Of a DNA stretch of 64,000 nucleotides, positions 53,225 to 60,426 are shown piece by piece. The DNA is from Victivallales bacterium. Lineage in GTDB: Bacteria; Verrucomicrobiota; Lentisphaeria; Oligosphaerales; Oligosphaeraceae. The notes under the pieces were generated by a model. That model was not told the DNA's origin. It saw nothing but the letters and a program-made list of their open reading frames with translations, and searched no databases. The DNA is taken from assembly GCA_017548425.1 (NCBI GenBank), contig JAFZAB010000018.1, positions 1 to 64,000 of the forward strand, written 5' to 3'. How positions within the stretch are numbered: position 1 is the stretch's first letter; each line of letters begins with the position of its first letter. A program made the position numbers and the translations under genes.

Positions 53225-54343
53225 ATGAAAATCATCTTGGCACCGGATTCATTTAAGGACAGCTTGAGCAGCATCGACGTATGTTCGATTCTGTCGGAAG
53301 CCGCGCGCCGCGAATTGGGCGATGTCGAAATCCAAAGTTTCCCGATGGGCGACGGTGGCGAAGGTACGCTGGATGCGGTACTTGCGGCGACCAATGGTCG
53401 CCGTGAGACGCTGTTGGTCCGCGATCCGCTGGGCCGTCCTGTTGAGGCGGCCTATGCGTTGCTGCCCAACGGCGAGGCGTTTGTGGAAATGGCGCAGGCC
53501 AGCGGCTTGGAGCGGTTGTCACGAGATGAACGAAATCCTTTGCTGACATCGACTTATGGCACAGGCCAGTTGATTTTGGCGGCGTTGGATGCAGGTTGTC
53601 GAAAGATTACGGTCGGCATCGGCGGCAGTGCGACGACGGACGGCGGCGCGGGCATGGCCGTCGCGTTGGGGGCGCGTCTTGTGACGGCGGATGGCCGTGA
53701 ACTGGACGGTCGCGGCGGTGATTTGCGGAAAATCGTTCGCGTGGAATTGGATGGGCTGGATAAACGTTTGAAAGACTGTGTCTTCTGTGTCGCAAGTGAC
53801 GTAACCAACCCGCTTTGCGGCGAACGCGGGGCGGCGGCGGTCTTCGGCCCGCAGAAGGGCGCGACGCCAAAAATGGTGGCGGAATTGGACGCAGGGCTGT
53901 CGCATTGGGCGGAACTATTGGCCGGCGGCGAAGCGAACGCCCGCGAAAGAGGCGACGGCGCGGCTGGTGGCCTCGGTTTCGGATTGCGCATGCTGTGCGG
54001 CGCGACGATGCTGTCAGGCGCGGCACTGATTGCAGAGCTGACAGGGCTTCCCGCCGCCATGGACGGCGCGGATGTTGTCGTGACAGGCGAAGGGCGGACG
54101 GATGAGCAGACGCTTTGCGGCAAACTGCCCGCCGTCGTGGCGTCATATGCTCATGCGCATGGCGTTCGTTGCGTGTTGATATCAGGGGCTTTAGAGGGGG
54201 ATGTGAAGACGTTGCGCAGCGTGTTTGATGGTTGCTTTGGCTGCGTGTCCAAAGTCTGTTCGCTGGAAGAGGCGTTGAAGAACGCACGGCAGTCGCTGTC
54301 ATCCGTCGCAGGATCTGTATTTTCTTTATTGAGAAAGGGTTGA
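53225..54343 (+). CDS. Glycerate 2-kinase (GlxK/GarK family)
   Basis: The 372-residue protein matches the glycerate kinase type 1 family: MKIILAPDSFKDSLSS at the start, FPMGDGGEGTLDAV near 45, GIGGSATTDGGAGMAVALGA near 128-147, ASDVTNPLCGERGAA near 192 and DVVVTGEGRTDEQT near 285. These enzymes phosphorylate D-glycerate to 2-phosphoglycerate. An RBS (AAGGAAG) precedes the ATG at 53225. It is followed by a TetR gene with a 3-base gap, then ribD. Confidence 0.95.
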   Translation: MKIILAPDSFKDSLSSIDVCSILSEAARRELGDVEIQSFPMGDGGEGTLDAVLAATNGRRETLLVRDPLGRPVEAAYALLPNGEAFVEMAQASGLERLSRDERNPLLTSTYGTGQLILAALDAGCRKITVGIGGSATTDGGAGMAVALGARLVTADGRELDGRGGDLRKIVRVELDGLDKRLKDCVFCVASDVTNPLCGERGAAAVFGPQKGATPKMVAELDAGLSHWAELLAGGEANARERGDGAAGGLGFGLRMLCGATMLSGAALIAELTGLPAAMDGADVVVTGEGRTDEQTLCGKLPAVVASYAHAHGVRCVLISGALEGDVKTLRSVFDGCFGCVSKVCSLEEALKNARQSLSSVAGSVFSLLRKG

Positions 54344-54346
54344 ATC

Positions 54347-54964
54347 GTGAGAGCGTCTATCAATCATACAAAACGCAGCAAGGAAATATTGCAAAAGTCG
54401 CTGAAGCTTATCGCCGAACGCGGCTATGGCGATGTGACCTATCAACAGATTGCGGACGCGACGGGTCTGGGCAGGACGACACTGTATAAATATTTCAAAA
54501 ACAAGCGGGAGATTTTCGACAAAGCGTTGAAAATGCTTGTGGAGGAGCTCGGCGTTGATTTCGAAGAAGGTGTGAAGCAGCATCCGGATTTGAACACGGT
54601 GGAGAAAATCCGTTTGATCATGATGCGGCTGATCGACATGATGTTCACGTCGCCAAAACTCTTGCAGACGGTAGTCGAATATCTGATTGGGCTGCGGCGG
54701 AGCGACGAACCGACGAGCAAGCGTGTCCGTCTGCATACGATTGGTTTCTATCGCGTTTTGGTACGTCTTGTGCGCGAAGGAATCAACAACGGCGAACTGC
54801 GGCAGATGGACTGCCTGATGGCGACGGAGGAATTGTATGCGCTTTTGGAGACGGCGACGTTGCGGATTACGCTGATGGAAAGCGTTGAACGCCAGCAACT
54901 CATCGATATGTGTGATTTCGCGTTGGACGGTATGAAGGCCGTGCCGCAAGAGGGGCGTGGATGA
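54347..54964 (+). CDS. TetR-family transcriptional regulator
   Basis: The 205-residue protein has an N-terminal TetR helix-turn-helix: ILQKSLKLIAERGYGDVTYQ then QIADATGLGRTTLYKYFKNK (about residues 14-55). A helical ligand-binding domain follows, with no recognisable ligand signature. GTG is the start, with AAAGGG upstream. It overlaps ribD by 4 bases (ATGA), so it is translationally coupled. A role in regulating this operon or another system cannot be decided. Confidence 0.93.
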   Translation: MRASINHTKRSKEILQKSLKLIAERGYGDVTYQQIADATGLGRTTLYKYFKNKREIFDKALKMLVEELGVDFEEGVKQHPDLNTVEKIRLIMMRLIDMMFTSPKLLQTVVEYLIGLRRSDEPTSKRVRLHTIGFYRVLVRLVREGINNGELRQMDCLMATEELYALLETATLRITLMESVERQQLIDMCDFALDGMKAVPQEGRG

Positions 54965-55995
54965 CGAACGATGAATCCTACATGAAAGGGGCGCTGAAGG
55001 AGGCGCGGAAGGGATGGGGGCTGACGAACCCGAATCCGATGGTCGGCGCCGTCGTCGTGCGCGACGGCGCCATCGTGGGGCGTGGCTACCACCATGGCGC
55101 GGGGCTGCCGCACGCCGAACCGAACGCGTTGGCGGATGCAGGTGAAAAATCCGCCGGCGCAACACTTTATGTGACGTTGGAGCCGTGCTGCACGTTCGGA
55201 CGGACGCCGCCTTGCACGGAGGCGATTAAACGCGCGAAAATACGACGCGTTGTCGTCGGTTGCACGGACTGCAATCCGAAGCATGCCGGGCGTGGCCTCG
55301 CCATCTTGCGCGAAGCCGGAATCGACGTTGTTTCAGGCATTTGTGAAAAGGAATGTCTGGAATTGAACGCAGCGTTCTTCTGGTGGATTTCGACGGGACG
55401 GCCGTATGTCCGCCTGAAAATGGCCATGACGCTGGACGGGAAGATCGCGACGGCGGGCGGTGATTCAAAATGGATAACCGGCACGTCCGCAAGGCGATAC
55501 GTCCAGAAGTTGCGGCGCGGCAGCGACGCGATCATGGTCGGTGGCGAGACGGTTCGGAAAGACGATCCGGAGCTAATCGTACGCGAGCCAAAAGGCTGGA
55601 AGCGGCAGCCCGCGCGGATTGTATGGACGTCGAAACCATCGTTGCCGGATGGTTGTAAGTTGCTGAACGGCAACGGCGGACCAGTGGAATTGGCGAAGCC
55701 GATGGCACGTCATGAATGGCTGTCGTTTTTAAAAAAACTTGGCGGCCGCGGAATGATGTCGCTGTTGATGGAAGGTGGTGGCGAATTGGCGGGATGCGCG
55801 CTGAAGGCGGGAATCGTCAATGAAATCGATTTTTTCATCGCGCCGAAGATTCTGGGAGGCCGCGGGAGCCGTCCTGTCGTGGGATGGGAGAATCCGTCGT
55901 CGTTGGCGGAAAGCCTTGCGGTGGTGGATTTGCGAACACGGAAGTTCGGTGACGATTTGCTCGTCATGGGGCGGTTGGATTGTTCTGAAAATTAA
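54961..55995 (+). CDS. ribD: Bifunctional riboflavin-specific deaminase/reductase
   Basis: The 344-residue protein has both domains. The deaminase has TNPNPMVGAVVVRDG, the zinc site HAEPNAL near 50 and PCCTFGRTPPC near 80. The reductase has RPYVRLKMAMTLDGKIAT near 142, ITGTSARRYVQKLR and LLMEGGGELAG near 265. It carries out deamination and side-chain reduction of the pyrimidine intermediate in riboflavin synthesis. It is coupled to the upstream TetR gene, with ribE 20 bases downstream. ribBA and ribH are not in the window. Confidence 0.96.
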   Translation: MTNDESYMKGALKEARKGWGLTNPNPMVGAVVVRDGAIVGRGYHHGAGLPHAEPNALADAGEKSAGATLYVTLEPCCTFGRTPPCTEAIKRAKIRRVVVGCTDCNPKHAGRGLAILREAGIDVVSGICEKECLELNAAFFWWISTGRPYVRLKMAMTLDGKIATAGGDSKWITGTSARRYVQKLRRGSDAIMVGGETVRKDDPELIVREPKGWKRQPARIVWTSKPSLPDGCKLLNGNGGPVELAKPMARHEWLSFLKKLGGRGMMSLLMEGGGELAGCALKAGIVNEIDFFIAPKILGGRGSRPVVGWENPSSLAESLAVVDLRTRKFGDDLLVMGRLDCSEN

Positions 55996-56015
55996 TGTAA
56001 CAAAGGTATTCATAG

Positions 56016-56657
56016 ATGTTTACGGGATTGGTTGAAACAACGGGAACGTTGGCGAGCATGACGCGGACAGGCAAGTCCGCCGAACTGCTTGTGCGTTGCG
56101 GTCTGCCCGTGGCGGAGTTGGAGCGCGGAGAAAGCATCGCGGTGAACGGCGTCTGTTTGACGCTGACAGACTGCACGAAGGGAGGGCTGTCGTTCCATGC
56201 CTTGAGCGAGACGCTGAACAAAAGCAATCTGGGGGCGAGCGTCGGTCGTAAAGTCAACTTGGAGAGGGCGTTGCGGCTTGGAGACCGTTTGGGCGGCCAT
56301 CTTGTGAGTGGCCATATTGATTGTCGGGCGGAAGTACTTGATATCGGGCGAGTTGAAGATGATTATGAACTGCGTGTGGCGTTGCCGGCTGACGTGGCGG
56401 GACAAGTCGTCATGAAAGGAAGCGTCGCGGTGAACGGCGTGTCGCTGACGGTTGCGTCGCTATCGCGGTCGGATTTCACGGTGCGGATCATCCCACATAC
56501 GTGGGCGGAGACGAATCTGTCCGATCTTCAACCGGGCGATGTGGTGAATTTGGAAACGGACATGCTGGGCAAGTTCGTGCTGCGTCAGTTGGAGCTGAAA
56601 GGCGATGGCGGCGGTGGCGGCGTGACGATGGAGACGCTTTTCAAGGCGGGATTCTAG
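56016..56657 (+). CDS. ribE: Riboflavin synthase (alpha chain)
   Basis: The 213-residue protein shows the internal duplication of riboflavin synthase: MFTGLVETTGTLASM and GESIAVNGVCLTL in the first half, HLVSGHIDC near 92, and KGSVAVNGVSLTVASL near 134 in the second. It dismutates two 6,7-dimethyl-8-ribityllumazines to riboflavin. The trimerising C-terminal helix is short and followed by a Gly-rich GDGGGGG stretch. It is in line with ribD; nadK follows after 104 bases. Confidence 0.96.
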   Translation: MFTGLVETTGTLASMTRTGKSAELLVRCGLPVAELERGESIAVNGVCLTLTDCTKGGLSFHALSETLNKSNLGASVGRKVNLERALRLGDRLGGHLVSGHIDCRAEVLDIGRVEDDYELRVALPADVAGQVVMKGSVAVNGVSLTVASLSRSDFTVRIIPHTWAETNLSDLQPGDVVNLETDMLGKFVLRQLELKGDGGGGGVTMETLFKAGF

Positions 56658-56761
56658 TCGTGCAAGCCGTGGAAAATTGCTTTTAAGCAGTCTTGGATTA
56701 TGTTTTAAAATGACGGATTATTGGACGGGAGAGGACGGGACGGACAAGGAGCGTCAACCAG

Positions 56762-57520
56762 ATGGCAGGTTTGAAATTCAATAAAAAACAATTTAAAGTC
56801 AAAATCGTCGGACGGAATCTGGACGATCTGCGGCCGCTTCTGCGGATGTTTCCGGTGGAACTCGTTGAAAGCGAGCCAGATCTGGTAATTTCGTATGGCG
56901 GCGACGGTTCCCTTCTGGGTGCCGAACGCGATTATCCGGGCGTGCCGAAATGCCCGATCCGCGACATGCGGCAGAATCCGAAATGCCCGCGCCATTCGGA
57001 CATGACGACGCTAGAAAAGCTGTTCGCCGGCGAACTGTCGGAAACGCAGTTGGTGAAAATGGTCGCGACGACGAACGACGGAAACACACTGAAGGGAATC
57101 AACGACATCGTCCTTTCCAGAAAACTGATCGCGAGCGCGATACGGTATCGGATTTGGGCGAATGGCGAACTCCTTCGTAGCCAAGTGGTTGCGGATAGTC
57201 TCGTCGTTTCGACGCCGTTCGGTAGCACAGGCTATTTCCAAAGCATCACGCATGGCAATTTTCAAGTCGGTTTAGGCGTGGCGTTCAACAACGCGATGGA
57301 CTTGTACAGCCATGTGATTATTCCGGACAATTCGCAATTGACGGTGGAGCTGTTGCGCGGCCCCGCCGTGCTGGTTGCGGACAACGATCCGCAATCCTTC
57401 GAATTGGGCACGGGAAGCCGCCTGAAGATAGGCATCAGCGACGAGCGGACATCTGTCTATGGCCTGGATGTGTTCCGTTGCATGGACTGCTATGATTTGA
57501 GGAAGAAAGGCATCAACTGA
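56762..57520 (+). CDS. nadK: NAD kinase
   Basis: The 252-residue protein has the NAD-kinase motifs GGDGSLLGA (about 46-54), the NDIVLSR motif near 118 that replaces the usual NE, and STPFGSTGYFQSI near 152. The loop after GGDG normally reads like GVNLGRLGFL, but here it reads PKCPIRDMRQNPKCP, with two cysteines, so the NAD-binding site is altered. This is a divergent NadK, perhaps of a lineage-specific type; its cofactor (ATP or polyphosphate) is unknown. RBS AAGGAG. It is probably the NADP-forming enzyme of the cell unless another copy exists. Confidence 0.85.
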   Translation: MAGLKFNKKQFKVKIVGRNLDDLRPLLRMFPVELVESEPDLVISYGGDGSLLGAERDYPGVPKCPIRDMRQNPKCPRHSDMTTLEKLFAGELSETQLVKMVATTNDGNTLKGINDIVLSRKLIASAIRYRIWANGELLRSQVVADSLVVSTPFGSTGYFQSITHGNFQVGLGVAFNNAMDLYSHVIIPDNSQLTVELLRGPAVLVADNDPQSFELGTGSRLKIGISDERTSVYGLDVFRCMDCYDLRKKGIN

Positions 57521-57525
57521 CCACC

Positions 57526-57560
57526 GCCGACGGCGTTTCTTCCAAAGAAACGTTTTCGGC
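57526..57560 (+). terminator. Stem-loop between nadK and plsY
   Basis: CGTTTCTT-CCA-AAGAAACG (57534-57552) is a perfect 8-bp hairpin, extended by outer GCCGA/TCGGC pairs. There is no long T-run, so it may be a weak terminator or an RNA-processing site. Confidence 0.45.
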
Positions 57561-57586
57561 GATCGTTGCATAACAGAGGGAACAAG

Positions 57587-58234
57587 ATGGAAACAATCAT
57601 CAGCGGACTGAGCGTCCTCTTCTGGTCGTATCTCATCGGAAGCATACCGAACGGGTATATGATCGGAAAATTCAACGGGTTGGACATCCGCCGCCACGGC
57701 AGCAAGAACATCGGGGCGACGAATGTCCGCCGCATATTGGGCCGTCCGTGGGGCATTGCCTGCTTCATATTGGATTTTCTGAAAGGGCTGGTTCCCGTGA
57801 TGTTCATCGGCCATGTGATTGGCGGCGGCTGGGCCATCGGCGCGGGATACGGTGGTTTGATCGCGGCTATCGGCGCCGTGCTCGGCCATGTGTTTCCGAT
57901 ATGGCTGATGTTCCGCGGCGGCAAAGGCGTGGCGACGAGCCTCGGCGTCGTATGCGGCTTGGCGCCGCTGTCGTTTGTCGTCGGCATATTGTTCTGGTTG
58001 TTAAGCTATTACGTCATCTATCGCGGTGTCGTGTCGTTTGCGAGCATGGTGGCTGTTTTGATGATGGCGGTTTCCGCGATGGTGTTCAAGCTGACGGTTT
58101 TCGACGATATTTCATGGGTGACGATTTTCCTGCTGTTCTTCCTGGCGATTATCGTGATCATCCGCCATCGTGAAAATATCAAGCGAATTCTGGAAGGAAC
58201 GGAAAATTCGTTTGTGAAAATCAATAAAAAATAG
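57587..58234 (+). CDS. plsY: Acyl-phosphate:glycerol-3-phosphate acyltransferase
   Basis: The 215-residue membrane protein has five to six hydrophobic segments and the three PlsY motifs: SYLIGSIPNGYMIGK at the start, RRHGSKNIGATNVRRILG near 37 and FRGGKGVATSLGV near 108. It makes lysophosphatidate from acyl-phosphate and glycerol-3-phosphate, the first step of phospholipid synthesis in many bacteria. RBS GAGGGA is before ATG 57587. No plsX is nearby. Confidence 0.95.
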   Translation: METIISGLSVLFWSYLIGSIPNGYMIGKFNGLDIRRHGSKNIGATNVRRILGRPWGIACFILDFLKGLVPVMFIGHVIGGGWAIGAGYGGLIAAIGAVLGHVFPIWLMFRGGKGVATSLGVVCGLAPLSFVVGILFWLLSYYVIYRGVVSFASMVAVLMMAVSAMVFKLTVFDDISWVTIFLLFFLAIIVIIRHRENIKRILEGTENSFVKINKK

Positions 58235-58250
58235 TGGTCGGGAGGGAGCG

Positions 58251-58925
58251 ATGGTGAAGACGGTTCGGCTTGCATGGCTTGTATTTGGCTTTTGCGTCAT
58301 GTGTCTTGCGCAACCGTCGGGAAAGCTTCCCGCAGGTGTGAAGCGGCTTGACGACGGCAATTTGCAGGTCGGAGACATCATCGTCCGCGTGGCGAAAGGC
58401 GAACTGGCGTTTCCCGCACGTTTCGAATTGCAGGAAGGCGCGCTGGAGGTTATCATCGCGAAACCGAACGGACGCCTGCACGAGACGCTTCTCGTGACAC
58501 CGTGCAGCGCGCTGCAGATCCAGACGCTCCTGTATCTGCTGCATGCGGACAACGGCGCGCGGCAACCCGCCAAATTCGGACGGCGTGGCGACATCGTTGA
58601 TATCGACATCGAATGGACGAACGACGACGGAAAGAAGCTCCGCGAGCCAATCGAATCATGGATTATCGACAACCGGACGAAGAAGCCGATGGAGCGGATT
58701 GGCTGGGTGTTCGTCGGCTCGGACGTCCGCAACGGCGTTTTTCAGGCGGATTCGGAGGGCAATGTCGTCGTCAACTGGTCCTGCGGAGCGACGGTTCTGG
58801 ACAGCGCGGATTCGGATAGTGAAAACGACATGTTGCATTCCATCAATACGCAAAAGCCTCAGCCCAAGAAACATCCGACGGTGACGGTGGTCTTCAGGCC
58901 GCGGAGCAAATTTGCTGCAAAATGA
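58251..58925 (+). CDS. Exported YdjY-like protein
   Basis: The 224-residue protein has signal peptide MVKTVRLAWLVFGFCVMCLAQ and an RBS (GGAGGGA). It then shows FPARFELQEGALEVIIAKPN, GRLHETLLVTPCSALQIQ and EPIESWIIDNRTKKPM, which resemble the YdjY domain found in secreted or lipid-anchored PVC proteins and in ferredoxin-like YdjY. The function is not established. It follows plsY by 16 bases and is the last gene of this plus-strand block. Confidence 0.78.
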   Translation: MVKTVRLAWLVFGFCVMCLAQPSGKLPAGVKRLDDGNLQVGDIIVRVAKGELAFPARFELQEGALEVIIAKPNGRLHETLLVTPCSALQIQTLLYLLHADNGARQPAKFGRRGDIVDIDIEWTNDDGKKLREPIESWIIDNRTKKPMERIGWVFVGSDVRNGVFQADSEGNVVVNWSCGATVLDSADSDSENDMLHSINTQKPQPKKHPTVTVVFRPRSKFAAK

Positions 58926-58929
58926 TTTT

Positions 58930-58951
58930 GGTTTTTAGAAATTCCAAAACC
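58930..58951. terminator. Weak AT-rich hairpin between convergent genes
   Basis: GGTTTT (58930-58935) and AAAACC (58946-58951) can pair around a 10-base loop, downstream of the YdjY-like gene and facing the DUF1016 gene. Confidence 0.3.
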
Positions 58952-59020
58952 ACATATCGTTTTTTGTAAAGGCATTCCGTGCGCCTCGATTGTCCATGAA
59001 ACGGCTCCGCTCTAAAGGCG

Positions 59021-60151
59021 TCACGGCGCGTCGTGCGTTGTTTTTTTTCCATTTGTCAAGAGCACCTTCTTCTCGAAGGCGAGACGTTGCTGGCGGATGA
59101 TTTGTTTGAATGAATCTGCTGATGGTAGCACAGTCTTGTATTGCCTTGCGAATATTCGGTTGTGTTCACACTCCGGGAGCGTCATCTTGACGGTCGCGTC
59201 GTTGACTTCCTCGCTGCTGAGCAGAATGCCGATGGTAGGGTTTTCGTCGGGGAGCTTCACCACTCTGTCGTAGTAATGGACATACATCTGCATCTGCCCG
59301 AGGTCCTGATGCGTGATTTTGGCGAGCTTCAGGTCGAAGACGAAGAAAGAGCGGGTCAGGCGGTTGTAGAAAACCAGATCCACCTTGTAGTGTTCTTCCT
59401 CGAATGTGAAGCGAACCTGCCGTCCGACAAAGGTGAATCCCTTGCCAAGCTCGAGCATGAACTCGGCGAGGTGGTCGATGATGGCCTGCTCCAGTTGCGT
59501 TTCCGAGTAGTCAGTCCTTTCCGGCAGTCCAAGGAACTCCAGCGTGTACGGATCCTTCAGAGGCTCCTCGGCCACTTCCGGTCTTGGGGCCTTTCTCATC
59601 AGCTCCGTCACACCGACCTCGCCCTTGTGTTTCAGCGAACGCTCATAGAGCTGCGATCCGATTTGCCGGGACATTTGCCGAAGCGACCATTGTCCCTCTG
59701 CGGCCTCTTTTTCGTAGAAGCCACGCGCCGCAGGGTCGGATATCCGCATCAGCACAAGGTAATGCGACCAGGAGAGGGTGAAATCGCCCACGGTGTGGAT
59801 GGTTTCATTCGCAGGAAGCGGAGTGGCTTGTCCGTTGGGTGTCCCAATTGGATAAACAGTGTTTAGCGAATTCGAATACGTAATGAAAAACTGTCGCATC
59901 AGCTTCAAATTCGCTATGCTCCAACCTTTGCCAAACTTAGCAGTCAGCTTTTCTGAGAGTTCGGCAAGCGTCTTGTCACCATAGGCGGCTCTTTCCTTGC
60001 CGCCTTGCTCGTCCTCGACAATCATCCTGCCGATTTCGTAGTAGGTATAGACCTAGGCGACCTTGGCGACCGAAGCGACCTTGCGCCGAGCTTCCTCAAT
60101 CAGCGCAATGACACGTTCGGGCAATGATTGTGAATTTTTCGACGGCTTCAC
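59021..60151 (-). pseudogene. DUF1016 (YhcG-like) PDDEXK nuclease, interrupted by an amber codon
   Basis: From a GTG at 60151 (RBS GGAGG, 7 bases upstream) the frame reads a DUF1016 N-terminal helix (ALIEEARRKVASVAKVA), meets TAG at 60053-60055, then continues in frame with VYTYYEIGRMIVEDEQGG to the stop at 59021. DUF1016_N is followed by the PDDEXK-type nuclease domain with DLVFYNRLTRSFFVFDLKLA near the C terminus. YhcG-family nucleases occur with restriction systems and mobile DNA; no partner is seen. Translation could restart at ATG 60025 to give 334 residues lacking about 40 N-terminal ones. The TAG lies in a three-unit 9-base repeat. Confidence 0.8.
60050..60080. repeat. Period-9 tract inside the DUF1016 reading frame
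   Basis: On the minus strand the units are GTCGCTTCG, GTCGCCAAG and GTCGCCTAG, translating as VAS, VAK, VA-stop. Only in this tract does a repeat interrupt a recognisable protein family. Confidence 0.75.
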
Positions 60152-60426
60152 TTGAGTTCCTCCAAAGAATCGTTTGTGGTTCATCGTTTGTCCTTCAAAC
60201 TAATATAGCACAAATGGAGGTTTTTTTATGGCGATATGCTGAAATAGACAGATTTTGGCAATGTAATAATATCGTATCCGAGCAAATCAAGGCGTTTGCA
60301 AATGTGAAAACACAACATATTATATTTCTATTGTATTTTGTGGTGGATTTCAAAAATGATCATACATGAGCAGGGTGGGGCCCAAGGATGAAACCAATGG
60401 TTCTCGAACAAGACAATACTCAAAAT

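Noticed and set aside
60053-60055. TAG read as a sense codon (amber recoding)
   Set aside because: Other genes here, such as the MATE and gmhB genes, end in TAG, and there is no suppressor tRNA or pyl gene in view. A nonsense mutation is simpler.
60124-60369. 81-residue plus-strand frame
   Set aside because: It partly overlaps the DUF1016 N terminus in antisense, without an RBS or family pattern.
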